From assembly GCF_900580865.1 (NCBI RefSeq), contig NZ_UTBZ01000040.1, positions 62,001-126,000 of the forward strand: a stretch of 64,000 nucleotides of DNA. The letters run 5' to 3'. Below are positions 49,265-56,308 of the stretch, in pieces. Positions within the stretch are counted from its first letter, which is position 1, and each line of letters opens with the position of its first letter. Position numbers and translations under genes: made by a program. The DNA comes from Pseudomonas viridiflava (GTDB lineage: Bacteria; Pseudomonadota; Gammaproteobacteria; Pseudomonadales; Pseudomonadaceae). Under the pieces are notes generated by a model that searched no databases, had not been told where the DNA came from, and saw only the letters and a list, made by a program, of their open reading frames with translations.

Positions 49265-50074
49265 ATGGGCAATGTCCAGACCGCCGCCAGCGCAGAGGAA
49301 TTGCTGTGGCGTCAGACGCCGGGTGGCGAGTTGGTCGATCTCGGCCGGCCGCATCGTGTGCCGTTGGGGCAGTTGCGTTTGCAGCGTGCGCCCAAGGGCA
49401 TTCTGAGTCGGCGCGAAACAATTCTGCTCGGCGTGCTCGCGCTGGTGGTGCATGGCGCGGTGATCTACTGGATCAGCCAGAAACCGACGCCAGTGCTGCC
49501 AATCGTGCCGCCGGAAATTCCGCCGATGACCATCGAGTTCTCGCGCCCGGCACCGCCAGCGCCACCGGCAGTCGAGCCGCCGCCACCTGCGCCAGTGGTT
49601 GAACCGCCACCGCCCGTGGAAGACGAACTGGCGGTAAAACCGCCGCCGCCCAAACCCGTTCCGAAACCAAAGCCGGTGGTTAAACAGGCACTCAAACCAG
49701 CACCGAAAGCGGTTGAGCAACCACCGGCGCCGCCACAACCGGCAGCCCCGGTTGCCGCTCCAGCACCACCTGCTCCTCCCGCGCCGGCACCGGTAACCCC
49801 GGCATCAGCGAATGCCGCGTACCTGAAAAACCCGGCACCGGAATACCCGTCACTGGCTCAGCGTCGCGGTTGGGAAGGCACGGTGTTGCTGCGCGTGCAT
49901 GTGTTGGCCAACGGCAAACCGGGTGAGATCCAGATAGCAAAAAGCAGTGGCCGGCAACAGCTCGACGACGCGGCGCTGAATGCCGTGAAGCGTTGGAGTT
50001 TTGTCCCGGCCAAGCAGGGTGATGTCGCCCAGGACGGCTGGGTCAGCGTGCCCATCGATTTCAAGATTCATTAA
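49265..50074 (+). CDS. tonB: TonB energy-transducing protein
   Basis: This is a 269-residue TonB. The cytoplasmic N-terminal extension (about 1-45) is longer than in E. coli. The membrane anchor is at about 48-66 (TILLGVLALVVHGAVIYWI). A Pro/Lys-rich periplasmic rod (about 75-185) has repeated PPPAP and KPVPKPKPV. The C-terminal TonB domain (about 185-269) has YPSLAQRRGWEGTVLLRVHVLANG and the conserved SSGRQQLDDAALNAVKRW. The ATG at 49265 follows CAGGGAGTGA. It is first of tonB-exbB-exbD and couples the proton gradient to outer-membrane receptors, likely including the one at 45754. Confidence 0.95.
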   Translation: MGNVQTAASAEELLWRQTPGGELVDLGRPHRVPLGQLRLQRAPKGILSRRETILLGVLALVVHGAVIYWISQKPTPVLPIVPPEIPPMTIEFSRPAPPAPPAVEPPPPAPVVEPPPPVEDELAVKPPPPKPVPKPKPVVKQALKPAPKAVEQPPAPPQPAAPVAAPAPPAPPAPAPVTPASANAAYLKNPAPEYPSLAQRRGWEGTVLLRVHVLANGKPGEIQIAKSSGRQQLDDAALNAVKRWSFVPAKQGDVAQDGWVSVPIDFKIH

Positions 50075-50119
50075 ACCGAAACCAAATTCGCGCGAAACGT
50101 TTACACGAGGGAATACATC

Positions 50120-50845
50120 ATGACGTTACTGGCATCTCCACTGGAATCCATCGAAAGCGCGGTGATCTGGCTGCTGGTGGTTTTTTCCGTCGCCACCTGG
50201 GGTCTGGCATTGCTCAAGGCTTGGCAGTTCGGGCGTCTGAAGGCGCAGGATCGGCGCTTTCATAAACGTTTCTGGGCAGCGTCGAGTCTCGACTCCGCCG
50301 CTGAATTAAGCGAGACCCAACCCGGCGCAGCCGCGCGAGTAGCACAAGCCGGTTACGCGGCGATTCAGGTGGGCGAGGCGCCACAGGCCAATGATTTGAG
50401 CCAGGCGATCAACCATCAGGATCGCCTCGAGCGCGCCTTGCGCCAGCAGATCGTCCGCGAACGGCGTTCGCTGGAAACCGGTCTGGCGGTGGTCGCAAGT
50501 ATTGGCAGCACCTCGCCGTTCATTGGTTTGTTCGGCACGGTGTGGGGAATCATGGAAGCGTTGAAAGGTATCAGCGCGGCTGGTTCGGCGAGCCTGGAAA
50601 CGGTCGCCGGGCCGATCGGTGCAGCGCTGGTCGCCACGGGTGTGGGGATCGCCGTCGCGGTGCCGGCGGTACTGGTTTACAACTACTTTTTGCGTCGGTT
50701 GAAACTGACGGCGGCGGATCTTGATGATTTCGCCCACGACTTCTACAGCCTGGCGCAGAAGAGTGCGTTCCGCGTGTTGATCCATCCGACCGCGCACAAG
50801 GTCGCCGCGCCGGGCAACGCAGCAAAAGTGAAGGAGGCGTCCTGA
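50120..50845 (+). CDS. exbB: ExbB, TonB-complex proton channel subunit
   Basis: This 241-residue MotA/TolQ/ExbB protein has three TM helices (about 12-32, 125-150 and 170-192). The conserved core reads VASIGSTSPFIGLFGTVWGIMEALKGI and ALVATGVGIAVAVPAVLVYNYF. It starts 45 bp after tonB. It forms the pentameric ring around ExbD. The E. coli ExbB length is 244. Confidence 0.96.
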   Translation: MTLLASPLESIESAVIWLLVVFSVATWGLALLKAWQFGRLKAQDRRFHKRFWAASSLDSAAELSETQPGAAARVAQAGYAAIQVGEAPQANDLSQAINHQDRLERALRQQIVRERRSLETGLAVVASIGSTSPFIGLFGTVWGIMEALKGISAAGSASLETVAGPIGAALVATGVGIAVAVPAVLVYNYFLRRLKLTAADLDDFAHDFYSLAQKSAFRVLIHPTAHKVAAPGNAAKVKEAS

Positions 50846-50846
50846 T

Positions 50847-51248
50847 ATGGCCTTCTCCACGCAAGACAGTGATGAGGTGCTCAGCGAGATCAACGTGACG
50901 CCGCTGGTGGATGTGATGCTGGTGCTGCTGGTGGTGTTTATCGTCACCGCGCCGCTGCTGACCAACGCGATCCCGATCAACCTGCCGAAGACTGAAGCGG
51001 TGGCGCCGGTCGAGCAGAAGGATCCGCTGGTGGTGAGCATCGACGGCGCCGGCAAGCTGTTTATCAACAAGGATGAAATTCAGCCGGACTTGCTGGAATT
51101 CAACCTCAAGTCGGCCAAGGCCAAAGACCCGGAAGTGCGTGTGCAATTGCAGGCGGATGATGGGGTGAACTACGGCGAAGTGGCACGGGCGATGGCTTCG
51201 ATTGAACGGGCGGGGATTACCAAGTTGTCGGTGATTACTGCGCGGTGA
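50847..51248 (+). CDS. exbD: ExbD, TonB-complex stator subunit
   Basis: This 133-residue protein has a single TM helix (about 22-42) containing the essential Asp in PLVDVMLVLLVVFIV, and a periplasmic domain. It starts 1 bp after exbB and is followed by a terminator at 51268. The tonB-exbB-exbD order corresponds, from memory, to one of the TonB loci of P. aeruginosa. Confidence 0.96.
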   Translation: MAFSTQDSDEVLSEINVTPLVDVMLVLLVVFIVTAPLLTNAIPINLPKTEAVAPVEQKDPLVVSIDGAGKLFINKDEIQPDLLEFNLKSAKAKDPEVRVQLQADDGVNYGEVARAMASIERAGITKLSVITAR

Positions 51249-51267
51249 CAGGATTTACGTTTTTCCG

Positions 51268-51302
51268 GGGCCGTCTCCTTGGCAGGGTGCGGCCCTTTTT
51301 TT
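51268..51302 (+). terminator. Rho-independent terminator of tonB-exbBD
   Basis: GGGCCG and CGGCCC form a stem around a 16-nt loop and are followed by seven T, 19 bp after exbD. Confidence 0.85.
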
Positions 51303-51323
51303 ATTTCTGGCATTAGAAGCAAA

Positions 51324-51500
51324 GCCCTCACCCTAGCCCTCCCGAAACGTCGGACCGCCCAGAGGGAGAGGGGACCGACCGTGGTGATTGTTCAAGGTAC
51401 GCCGACCTGAGATTTCGAGTCGAACTCAGGATTTGAACGCCGTGAAGATCGGCCCCCTTTCCCCCTCGCCCCCCGTGGGGGAGAGGGCTGGGGTGAGGGG
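51324..51500. repeat. Long inverted repeat, CCCTCACCCTA..GGGTGAGGG family
   Basis: About 177 bp. The left arm contains an extra CCCGAAACGTCGGACCGCCC stretch that breaks the normal arm, and the same stretch is in the copy at 54251. About 49 bp (from 51326) are identical between them. The interior has GTACGCCGACCTGAGATTTCGAGTC. Confidence 0.85.
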
Positions 51501-51550
51501 GAAAAGATTTCAAGCCATGCACAAACCTCATATTCATTTCAGGTCTTAAT

Positions 51551-51578
51551 AAATAGCTTCTTATTCCTTAACGAATAT
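51551..51578 (+). promoter_or_regulatory. Motif AAATAGCTTCTTATTCCTTA before the alpha/beta hydrolase
   Basis: An AT-rich pocket reads AAATAGCTTCTTATTCCTTA then ACGAATAT. Nearly the same sequence (AAATAGCCTTCTTATTCCTT) is at 54823-54842, before the amino-acid ABC operon. TATACT at 51591-51596 could be the -10 hexamer; the start codon is at 51632. Confidence 0.45.
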
Positions 51579-51631
51579 AAATCCCCTCCCTATACTCGTT
51601 CAGGAACAGACACGACGCAGGAGAGCTCCCC

Positions 51632-52213
51632 ATGCGCAACGAATCAATCCGCTACCTGATTGTGCCGGGCTGGCAAGGATCGCCAGAAGATCATTGGCAA
51701 AGCCACTGGCAAAACAGCCTGCCGAACAGCGCGCGGGTCGAGCAGGCCGATTGGCTGACGCCGCGTCGTGAAGACTGGGTGGCGGCATTGGCCGAGGCGA
51801 TCACCGCTGACAGCACGCCAGTGATTCTTATCGCCCACAGTCTCGGCTGCATCACCGTTGCCCATTGGGCGGCCACTGCGCCGCTGCAATACCTGCGGCA
51901 GGTGCGTGGCGCCTTGCTGGTCGCGCCAGCCGATGTCGAGCGCCCGGCCTGCGCGCCGGCGTTGCGTAACTTCGCACCGATTCCGACCGATCTGCTGCCA
52001 TTTCCGAGCCAGGTCGTCAGCTCCGACAACGACGCCGCCGTCAGTGCGCCACGCGCGCTGGAGCTGGCGCGCAACTGGGGCGCCGAGGCGGGGATTCTCG
52101 CCGGTGCCGGGCACATCAACGTCAAGTCCGGGCATCAGCGTTGGGAGCAGGGGTTTGCTTATCTCTATCGCCTGCAAAACCGCATGGAACACCACGCTCG
52201 CCGCCGCGCCTGA
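51632..52213 (+). CDS. RBBP9/YdeN-type alpha/beta hydrolase
   Basis: This 193-residue serine hydrolase of the RBBP9/YdeN family has its nucleophile elbow at A68-H-S70-L-G. The acid Asp is in SSDNDAAVS and the catalytic His in GAGHINVKSGH. The N-terminal YLIVPGWQGSPEDHWQSHW is the family hallmark. There is no signal peptide. The physiological substrate is unknown. AGGAGAG precedes the ATG. It is followed by the sigma-54 activator-like gene after 54 bp and carries the shared upstream motif, which suggests a sulfur-starvation link. Confidence 0.88.
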   Translation: MRNESIRYLIVPGWQGSPEDHWQSHWQNSLPNSARVEQADWLTPRREDWVAALAEAITADSTPVILIAHSLGCITVAHWAATAPLQYLRQVRGALLVAPADVERPACAPALRNFAPIPTDLLPFPSQVVSSDNDAAVSAPRALELARNWGAEAGILAGAGHINVKSGHQRWEQGFAYLYRLQNRMEHHARRRA

Positions 52214-52267
52214 TTTTTATTTCTTTCAACGCCCCCGTCTCCCGGCGGTTTTGGGCGGGAGTCTGCC

Positions 52268-53200
52268 ATGAGTTTCGAAACCTTCGGTCAGCCGTTGCTG
52301 ACCTTTCCCGATGCGGAAAAAAGTCCCCTGAGCATTCGCGCCAAAGCGCTGGTGTTTGTCGACCCACGCTCGCGTCAGTTGCGCGAGGAGTTGGAGCTAT
52401 TAGCCCCGCGTGCGATTTCAGTATTGATTCGCGGTGAGACGGGGACAGGTAAAGAGCTGCTCGCCCGGCACATCCATCGCGCCAGTGATCGCAGCGGCTT
52501 ATTCGTCTCGGTCAATTGCGGAGCCATCAGCCCGACCTACGCCGACGCGGAACTGTTCGGCTATGCCGCCGGCACCTACAGCGGTTCGGCGAGCAGTCGC
52601 GCCGGATGGTTCGGTTCGGCCAATGGCGGCACCTTGTATCTGGATGAAATCGGCGACTTGCCGCTGCCGATCCAGATCAAACTGCTCGCCGCACTGGAGA
52701 ACCACGAAGTGACCCGTGTCGGTGCGCATCAGCCGAGCCCGGTGGATGTGCGTCTGGTCGCGGCGACCAGCATCGATCTGGCGCAAGCGGTGGACGCTGG
52801 AAAATTCCATGAGCGGCTCTATCACTACCTGAGCGAAGGGCAACTGGAACTGCCCGCCTTGCGCGCACGCATCGGCGACATTCTTTCGCTGGCCGAATAT
52901 TTTCTCGGCATCTATAGCCAGCGCCTCGACTTGCCGGTGCCGCTGATCAGCGAAGCGGCGCAGCACGTGCTCGAACAACACAGCTGGCCGGGCAACACCC
53001 GCGAGCTGGAAAACGTCATTCACTTTGCCCTGCTGGTGAGCACCGGCGACGAGATTCTGCCGGAGCATCTGAATCTGCCCGAGGTGTCTGCGCCGCAGCT
53101 TCAGATCGAACGGCTGGTTGCACAAATCAACATCGGCGGCAGCTTCGATGAGCGTAAGGCATTGAAAGATTTGCTGATTCGTTTGGGGGAGGCGTTGTAA
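52268..53200 (+). CDS. Sigma-54 activator-like AAA+ protein without DNA-binding domain
   Basis: This 310-residue AAA+ protein is related to bacterial enhancer-binding proteins (SfnR-like). Walker A GETGTGKE (56-63) and Walker B GTLYLDEIGD (121-130) are intact. The sigma-54-contacting loop, normally GAFTGA, reads G102-T-Y-S-G-S107. The arginine-finger region is FHERLYHYLSE (180-190); the two Arg positions of PspF (R162 and R168) align with His181 and Tyr187. There is no N-terminal receiver or PAS domain, and the chain ends about 30 residues after the AAA+ module without the Fis-type HTH. ATP binding is likely, but independent promoter activation is doubtful. It may work in a hetero-oligomer. 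It probably belongs with the preceding hydrolase. Confidence 0.82.
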   Translation: MSFETFGQPLLTFPDAEKSPLSIRAKALVFVDPRSRQLREELELLAPRAISVLIRGETGTGKELLARHIHRASDRSGLFVSVNCGAISPTYADAELFGYAAGTYSGSASSRAGWFGSANGGTLYLDEIGDLPLPIQIKLLAALENHEVTRVGAHQPSPVDVRLVAATSIDLAQAVDAGKFHERLYHYLSEGQLELPALRARIGDILSLAEYFLGIYSQRLDLPVPLISEAAQHVLEQHSWPGNTRELENVIHFALLVSTGDEILPEHLNLPEVSAPQLQIERLVAQINIGGSFDERKALKDLLIRLGEAL

Positions 53201-53248
53201 CCGTTTCGTTCAACATGAACAAAATGGAATATGAAGCTGAATAAACGT

Positions 53249-53283
53249 TATTGTCCGGGAATAAAAAATCCCGGTATTGTCCG
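53249..53283. promoter_or_regulatory. Direct repeat around a hairpin upstream of metQ
   Basis: TATTGTCCG occurs at 53249-53257 and 53275-53283, 26 bp apart. CCGGGA/TCCCGG (53255-53260, 53269-53274) makes a short AT-looped hairpin between them. It lies 84 bp before the metQ start and may be an operator or a weak terminator of the preceding gene. Confidence 0.35.
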
Positions 53284-53366
53284 CCCCACGCCAGCGATAT
53301 CACTTCACTGGCACACGTATTAATGCCGTCGTCGATGACGACCGTGATTTTCGATAAGGACACTGC

Positions 53367-54164
53367 ATGAAAAAGGTTCTGTTGTTTACCGCATTGGCGG
53401 CTGCTCTGACTGCTTCCCTGGCCAATGCCGGCGAGAAACTGGTGGTTGCTGCGACCCCGGTGCCGCACGCTGAAATCCTTGAGCTGATCAAACCGACCCT
53501 GGCCAAAGAAGGCGTGGATCTGGAAATCAAGGTGTTCACCGACTACGTTCAGCCGAACGTACAGGTCGGCGAGAAGCGTCTGGACGCCAACTACTTCCAG
53601 ACCCTGCCGTATCTGAACAGCTTCAACCAGGGCAAATACAAGGACGACAAATCCAAGTACCTGGTGACTGTGCAGGGCGTGCACGTTGAACCGTTCGGTG
53701 GTTACTCGAGCAAGTACAAGACCCTGGCTGAACTGCCGGACGGCGCGACCATCGCCATCCCGAACGAAGGCAGCAACAGCGGCCGTGCGCTGATCCTGCT
53801 GCAGAAGGCTGGCCTGATCGAGCTGAAAGACCCGAAAAATGCTCTGGCAACGCCGAAAGACATCGCTAAGAACCCGCACAACTTCAAGTTCAAGGAACTG
53901 GAATCGGCGCTGCTGCCACGCGTTCTGAAAGAAGTTGATCTGGACATGATCAACACCAACTACGCGCTGGAAGCCAAGCTGAACCCGCAGAAAGATGCGC
54001 TGGTGATTGAAGGCGCTGATTCGCCGTACGTGAACTTCCTGGTGGCCCGTGAGGACAACAAGAACAGCGACGCGATCCAGAAACTGGCCAAAGCCCTGAC
54101 CAGCCCGGAAGTCAAAGCGTTCATCGAGAAGAAGTACAACGGCGCGGTACTGCCGGCGTTCTGA
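53367..54164 (+). CDS. MetQ/NlpA-family methionine-binding protein
   Basis: This 265-residue periplasmic substrate-binding protein is in the MetQ family. A signal peptide (about 1-21, ending ANA before GEKLVVAATPVPHAEIL) is cleaved without a lipobox Cys, so it is a free periplasmic protein rather than the usual lipoprotein. Family parts are TDYVQPNVQVGEKRLDANYFQTLPYL, HVEPFGGYSSKYKTLAELPDGATIAIPNE and MINTNYALEA. No MetN/MetI genes are adjacent, so the transporter partner is elsewhere. The ligand is probably methionine or a related sulfur compound, judged from family and neighbourhood. It is closed by a good terminator. Confidence 0.9.
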   Translation: MKKVLLFTALAAALTASLANAGEKLVVAATPVPHAEILELIKPTLAKEGVDLEIKVFTDYVQPNVQVGEKRLDANYFQTLPYLNSFNQGKYKDDKSKYLVTVQGVHVEPFGGYSSKYKTLAELPDGATIAIPNEGSNSGRALILLQKAGLIELKDPKNALATPKDIAKNPHNFKFKELESALLPRVLKEVDLDMINTNYALEAKLNPQKDALVIEGADSPYVNFLVAREDNKNSDAIQKLAKALTSPEVKAFIEKKYNGAVLPAF

Positions 54165-54196
54165 TCTGACGCTTGAGTGAACCCCTTCAAGGTGTG

Positions 54197-54233
54197 AAAA
54201 CGCCGATGGCCAGTGATGGTCATCGGCGTTTTT
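54197..54233 (+). terminator. Rho-independent terminator of the metQ-like gene
   Basis: AAAACGCCGATG and CATCGGCGTTTTT form a 12-bp stem 32 bp after the stop, with a T tail. Confidence 0.92.
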
Positions 54234-54250
54234 GTGTGTGCGTTGGAAAA

Positions 54251-54598
54251 GCCCCTCACCCTAGCCCTCCCGAAACGTCGGACCGCCCAGAGGGAGAGGG
54301 GACTGATTGGGGGATGCTGTAGAGGTACGCCGACCTGATATGGCTGTACCGAATCCATAATCGATAAGGTCTTTCAGGTCTATGTTTGACGAAAGACACT
54401 GCGGTCGGCCCCCTCTCCCACCGGGAGAGGGCTTGGGAGAGGGCTTGGGAGAGAGGACTGATCGGGGGATGCTGTAGAAGTACGCCGACGTGAAAGATTT
54501 CTGCTGAATCCATAATCGACTCGATCTTTCAGGTCGATGTAAATCGCCATACACCTCGGTCGGCCCCCTCTCCCTCGGGGAGAGGGCTGGGGTGAGGG
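54251..54598. repeat. Tandem long inverted repeats, CCCTCACCCTA..GGGTGAGGG family
   Basis: Two units lie head to tail (about 54251-54433 and 54434-54598). Each has GATGCTGTAGA(G/A)GTACGCCGAC, ATCCATAATCGA and TCAGGTC(G/T)ATGT in its interior. The first left arm carries the CCCGAAACGTCGGACCGCCC insertion also found at 51340. At the junction the sequence GGGAGAGGGCTT is repeated. It fills the gap between the metQ terminator and the 30-codon gene. Confidence 0.87.
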
Positions 54599-54627
54599 TG
54601 CTGTTGATCTTGACCTTGACCTTGACC

Positions 54628-54720
54628 TCAGGCCACTTGAGCCTTCAACGCCCTTCGCAACGCCACCAACAATTTCAAAATTTCCTGCGGATCCAGTCGC
54701 TGCGGCACTTTTACGTCCAT
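54628..54720 (-). CDS. Candidate 30-residue small protein
   Basis: An open frame of 30 codons starts at ATG 54720 with AAGGAAGAG eight bases upstream and ends at TGA (54628-54630). The peptide begins MDVKVPQRLDPQEI and continues as an amphipathic, basic helix (LKLLVALRRALKAQVA). It is too short for routine annotation, but the ribosome site and helix design argue that it is real. It lies between a repeat cluster and the divergent promoter of the amino-acid ABC operon, 282 bp from that start. Nothing is known of its role; a regulator or membrane-associated micro-protein is possible. Confidence 0.5.
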   Translation of the reverse strand: MDVKVPQRLDPQEILKLLVALRRALKAQVA

Positions 54721-55002
54721 GTTCTCTTCCTTGTTATGGGTTTGGCCGGGGAAGTCTGGCCAAAAGCTGTTCATCCTTGGAGGGCTTTCGTGAAAAAAAG
54801 ATCCTTCCTACAGCGCAAAGGAAAATAGCCTTCTTATTCCTTCCCGGCAAACCCACAAGATAGTTTTTTGGGTGATATCAATATGCTTTAACGGTATTTA
54901 AATTCTTGTTTTTATACCTATAAAGTCGGTGCTTGCCGGACAGCCACCCGCTGCCCATGGACTGCACCACCGTCGCTTACCGAGCGGCGTTCAGGACGTT
55001 TC
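54721..55002. promoter_or_regulatory. Promoter region of the amino-acid ABC operon
   Basis: This 282-bp gap contains AAATAGCCTTCTTATTCCTT at 54823-54842, which nearly repeats the element at 51551. It is followed by an AT-rich stretch (54850-54930, TTTAACGGTATTTAAATTCTTG). No other gene is visible. Confidence 0.45.
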
Positions 55003-55668
55003 ATGACCTTCGATTACGCATTTATCCTCAGCACCCTGCCGGCGTTTCTCAAAGCCGTGGGCGTGACGCTGCAGGTCGGATTCATCGCCATCGGCACCTC
55101 GCTGTTGGTGGCGCTGCTCAACGCGACGATTCTGGTGTTCCGCACGCCTTACCTGCAAAAGCTGGTCGGCCTGTACGTAGAGCTGGCGCGTAACACGCCG
55201 CTGCTGATCCAGTTGTTCTTCGTCTACTTCGCCTTGCCTGCAGTGGGAATCCAGGTGTCCGGTTTCACCGCTGCGATCATCACCATGACCTTCCTCGGCG
55301 GTGCCTACCTTACCGAAGTGTTGCGTGCCGGCGTCGATGCGGTGCCGCTGGCGCAACTGGAATCAGGGCGTTCCATCGGCCTGTCCCACGGCCAGTTGCT
55401 GCGCTACGTAATCCTGCCGCAAGCGGGAATCCTCAGCCTGCCGTCGCTGTTCGCCAATTTCATTTTCCTGCTCAAGGAAACCACCGTGGTCTCGGCGGTG
55501 GCGGTGCCGGAAATTCTCTACACCACCAAGAGCTACATCGCGCTCTATTACAAAACCTACGAAATGCTCGCCGTGCTGACGCTGATCTGCGTGCTGTTGT
55601 TCTTGCCGCTGTCGTTGCTGCTCAGCCGTCTGGAAAGGAGGCTCCAGCATGGCCAGTTCGGGTCTTGA
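55003..55668 (+). CDS. Polar amino-acid ABC transporter permease 1
   Basis: This is a 221-residue HisM/YecS-type permease with about five TM helices. The N-terminal ILSTLPAFLKAVGVTLQVGFIAIG is typical. The conserved ELARNTPLLIQLFF and the EAA-like ESGRSIGLSHGQLLRYVILPQAG contact the ATPase. AGGAC precedes the ATG. It overlaps the second permease gene by 20 bp. The upstream motif shared with 51551 and the absence of any other solute clue leave the substrate open; cystine or another sulfur amino acid is my inference. Confidence 0.9.
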   Translation: MTFDYAFILSTLPAFLKAVGVTLQVGFIAIGTSLLVALLNATILVFRTPYLQKLVGLYVELARNTPLLIQLFFVYFALPAVGIQVSGFTAAIITMTFLGGAYLTEVLRAGVDAVPLAQLESGRSIGLSHGQLLRYVILPQAGILSLPSLFANFIFLLKETTVVSAVAVPEILYTTKSYIALYYKTYEMLAVLTLICVLLFLPLSLLLSRLERRLQHGQFGS

Positions 55669-56308
55669 GTTGCTCTGGGTGTCGTTGCCGCAATTGGCCA
55701 AAGGCGCCGGTCAAACCCTGTCGATCTCGTTTCTGAGCATCGCCATCAGTACTGTCGGTGGTGTGCTCTATGGCGTGTTGCGCACGCTCAACATTGCGTG
55801 GCTGAACGCGATCCTGCGGGTGTATCTGGAGCTGTTCCGGGCGATCCCGGTGCTGGTCTGGTTGTACCTGTTGTTCTTCGGCTTGCCGATTTTCTTTGGC
55901 CTGAGCATTCCCAGTTTTTGGTGCGCGGTGCTGGTGCTTTCGCTGTGGGGCGCCAGCGAGGTGGGCGAGGTGGCGCGCGGCGCACTGCATTCGTTGCCAC
56001 GCGGGCAGCGTGAAGCAGGGCTGTCGATTGGCTTGAACGCCGCGCAACTCTACGGCTACGTGTTGCTGCCGCAAGCGCTGAAACGCATGACGCCGCCGAC
56101 CATCAACGTCTACACGCGGATCATCAAGACCAGCTCGCTGGCGGTGCTCATCGGTGTGGTCGACGTAATCAAGGTCGGCCAGCAGATCATCGAGCGTACT
56201 TACGAATCGGTGCTGATCTACGGCGTGCTGTTTCTGTTTTTCTTTTTCATCTGCTACCCGCTCTCGGCCGCCTCGCGCGTGCTGGAGCGGCGCTGGACGC
56301 AAGCATGA
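55649..56308 (+). CDS. Polar amino-acid ABC transporter permease 2
   Basis: This is a 219-residue partner permease with the same fold: GAGQTLSISFLSIAIS at the first helix, LELFRAIPVLVWLYLLFFGLPIFF, and an ATPase-contact loop REAGLSIGLNAAQLYGYVLLPQAL. It starts within the end of permease 1, with a GGAGG ribosome site inside that gene, and its stop overlaps the ATPase start (ATGA). Two different permeases imply a heterodimeric channel. Confidence 0.92.
   Translation: MASSGLELLWVSLPQLAKGAGQTLSISFLSIAISTVGGVLYGVLRTLNIAWLNAILRVYLELFRAIPVLVWLYLLFFGLPIFFGLSIPSFWCAVLVLSLWGASEVGEVARGALHSLPRGQREAGLSIGLNAAQLYGYVLLPQALKRMTPPTINVYTRIIKTSSLAVLIGVVDVIKVGQQIIERTYESVLIYGVLFLFFFFICYPLSAASRVLERRWTQA

Noticed and set aside
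53201..53366. SAM riboswitch before the MetQ-like gene
   Set aside because: The hairpin is too small and lacks the multi-stem core of known SAM riboswitches.
54256..54554. Overlapping short frames in the repeat cluster
   Set aside because: They are read-throughs of the long inverted repeats, and similar frames appear in every copy (e.g. 51328-51537).
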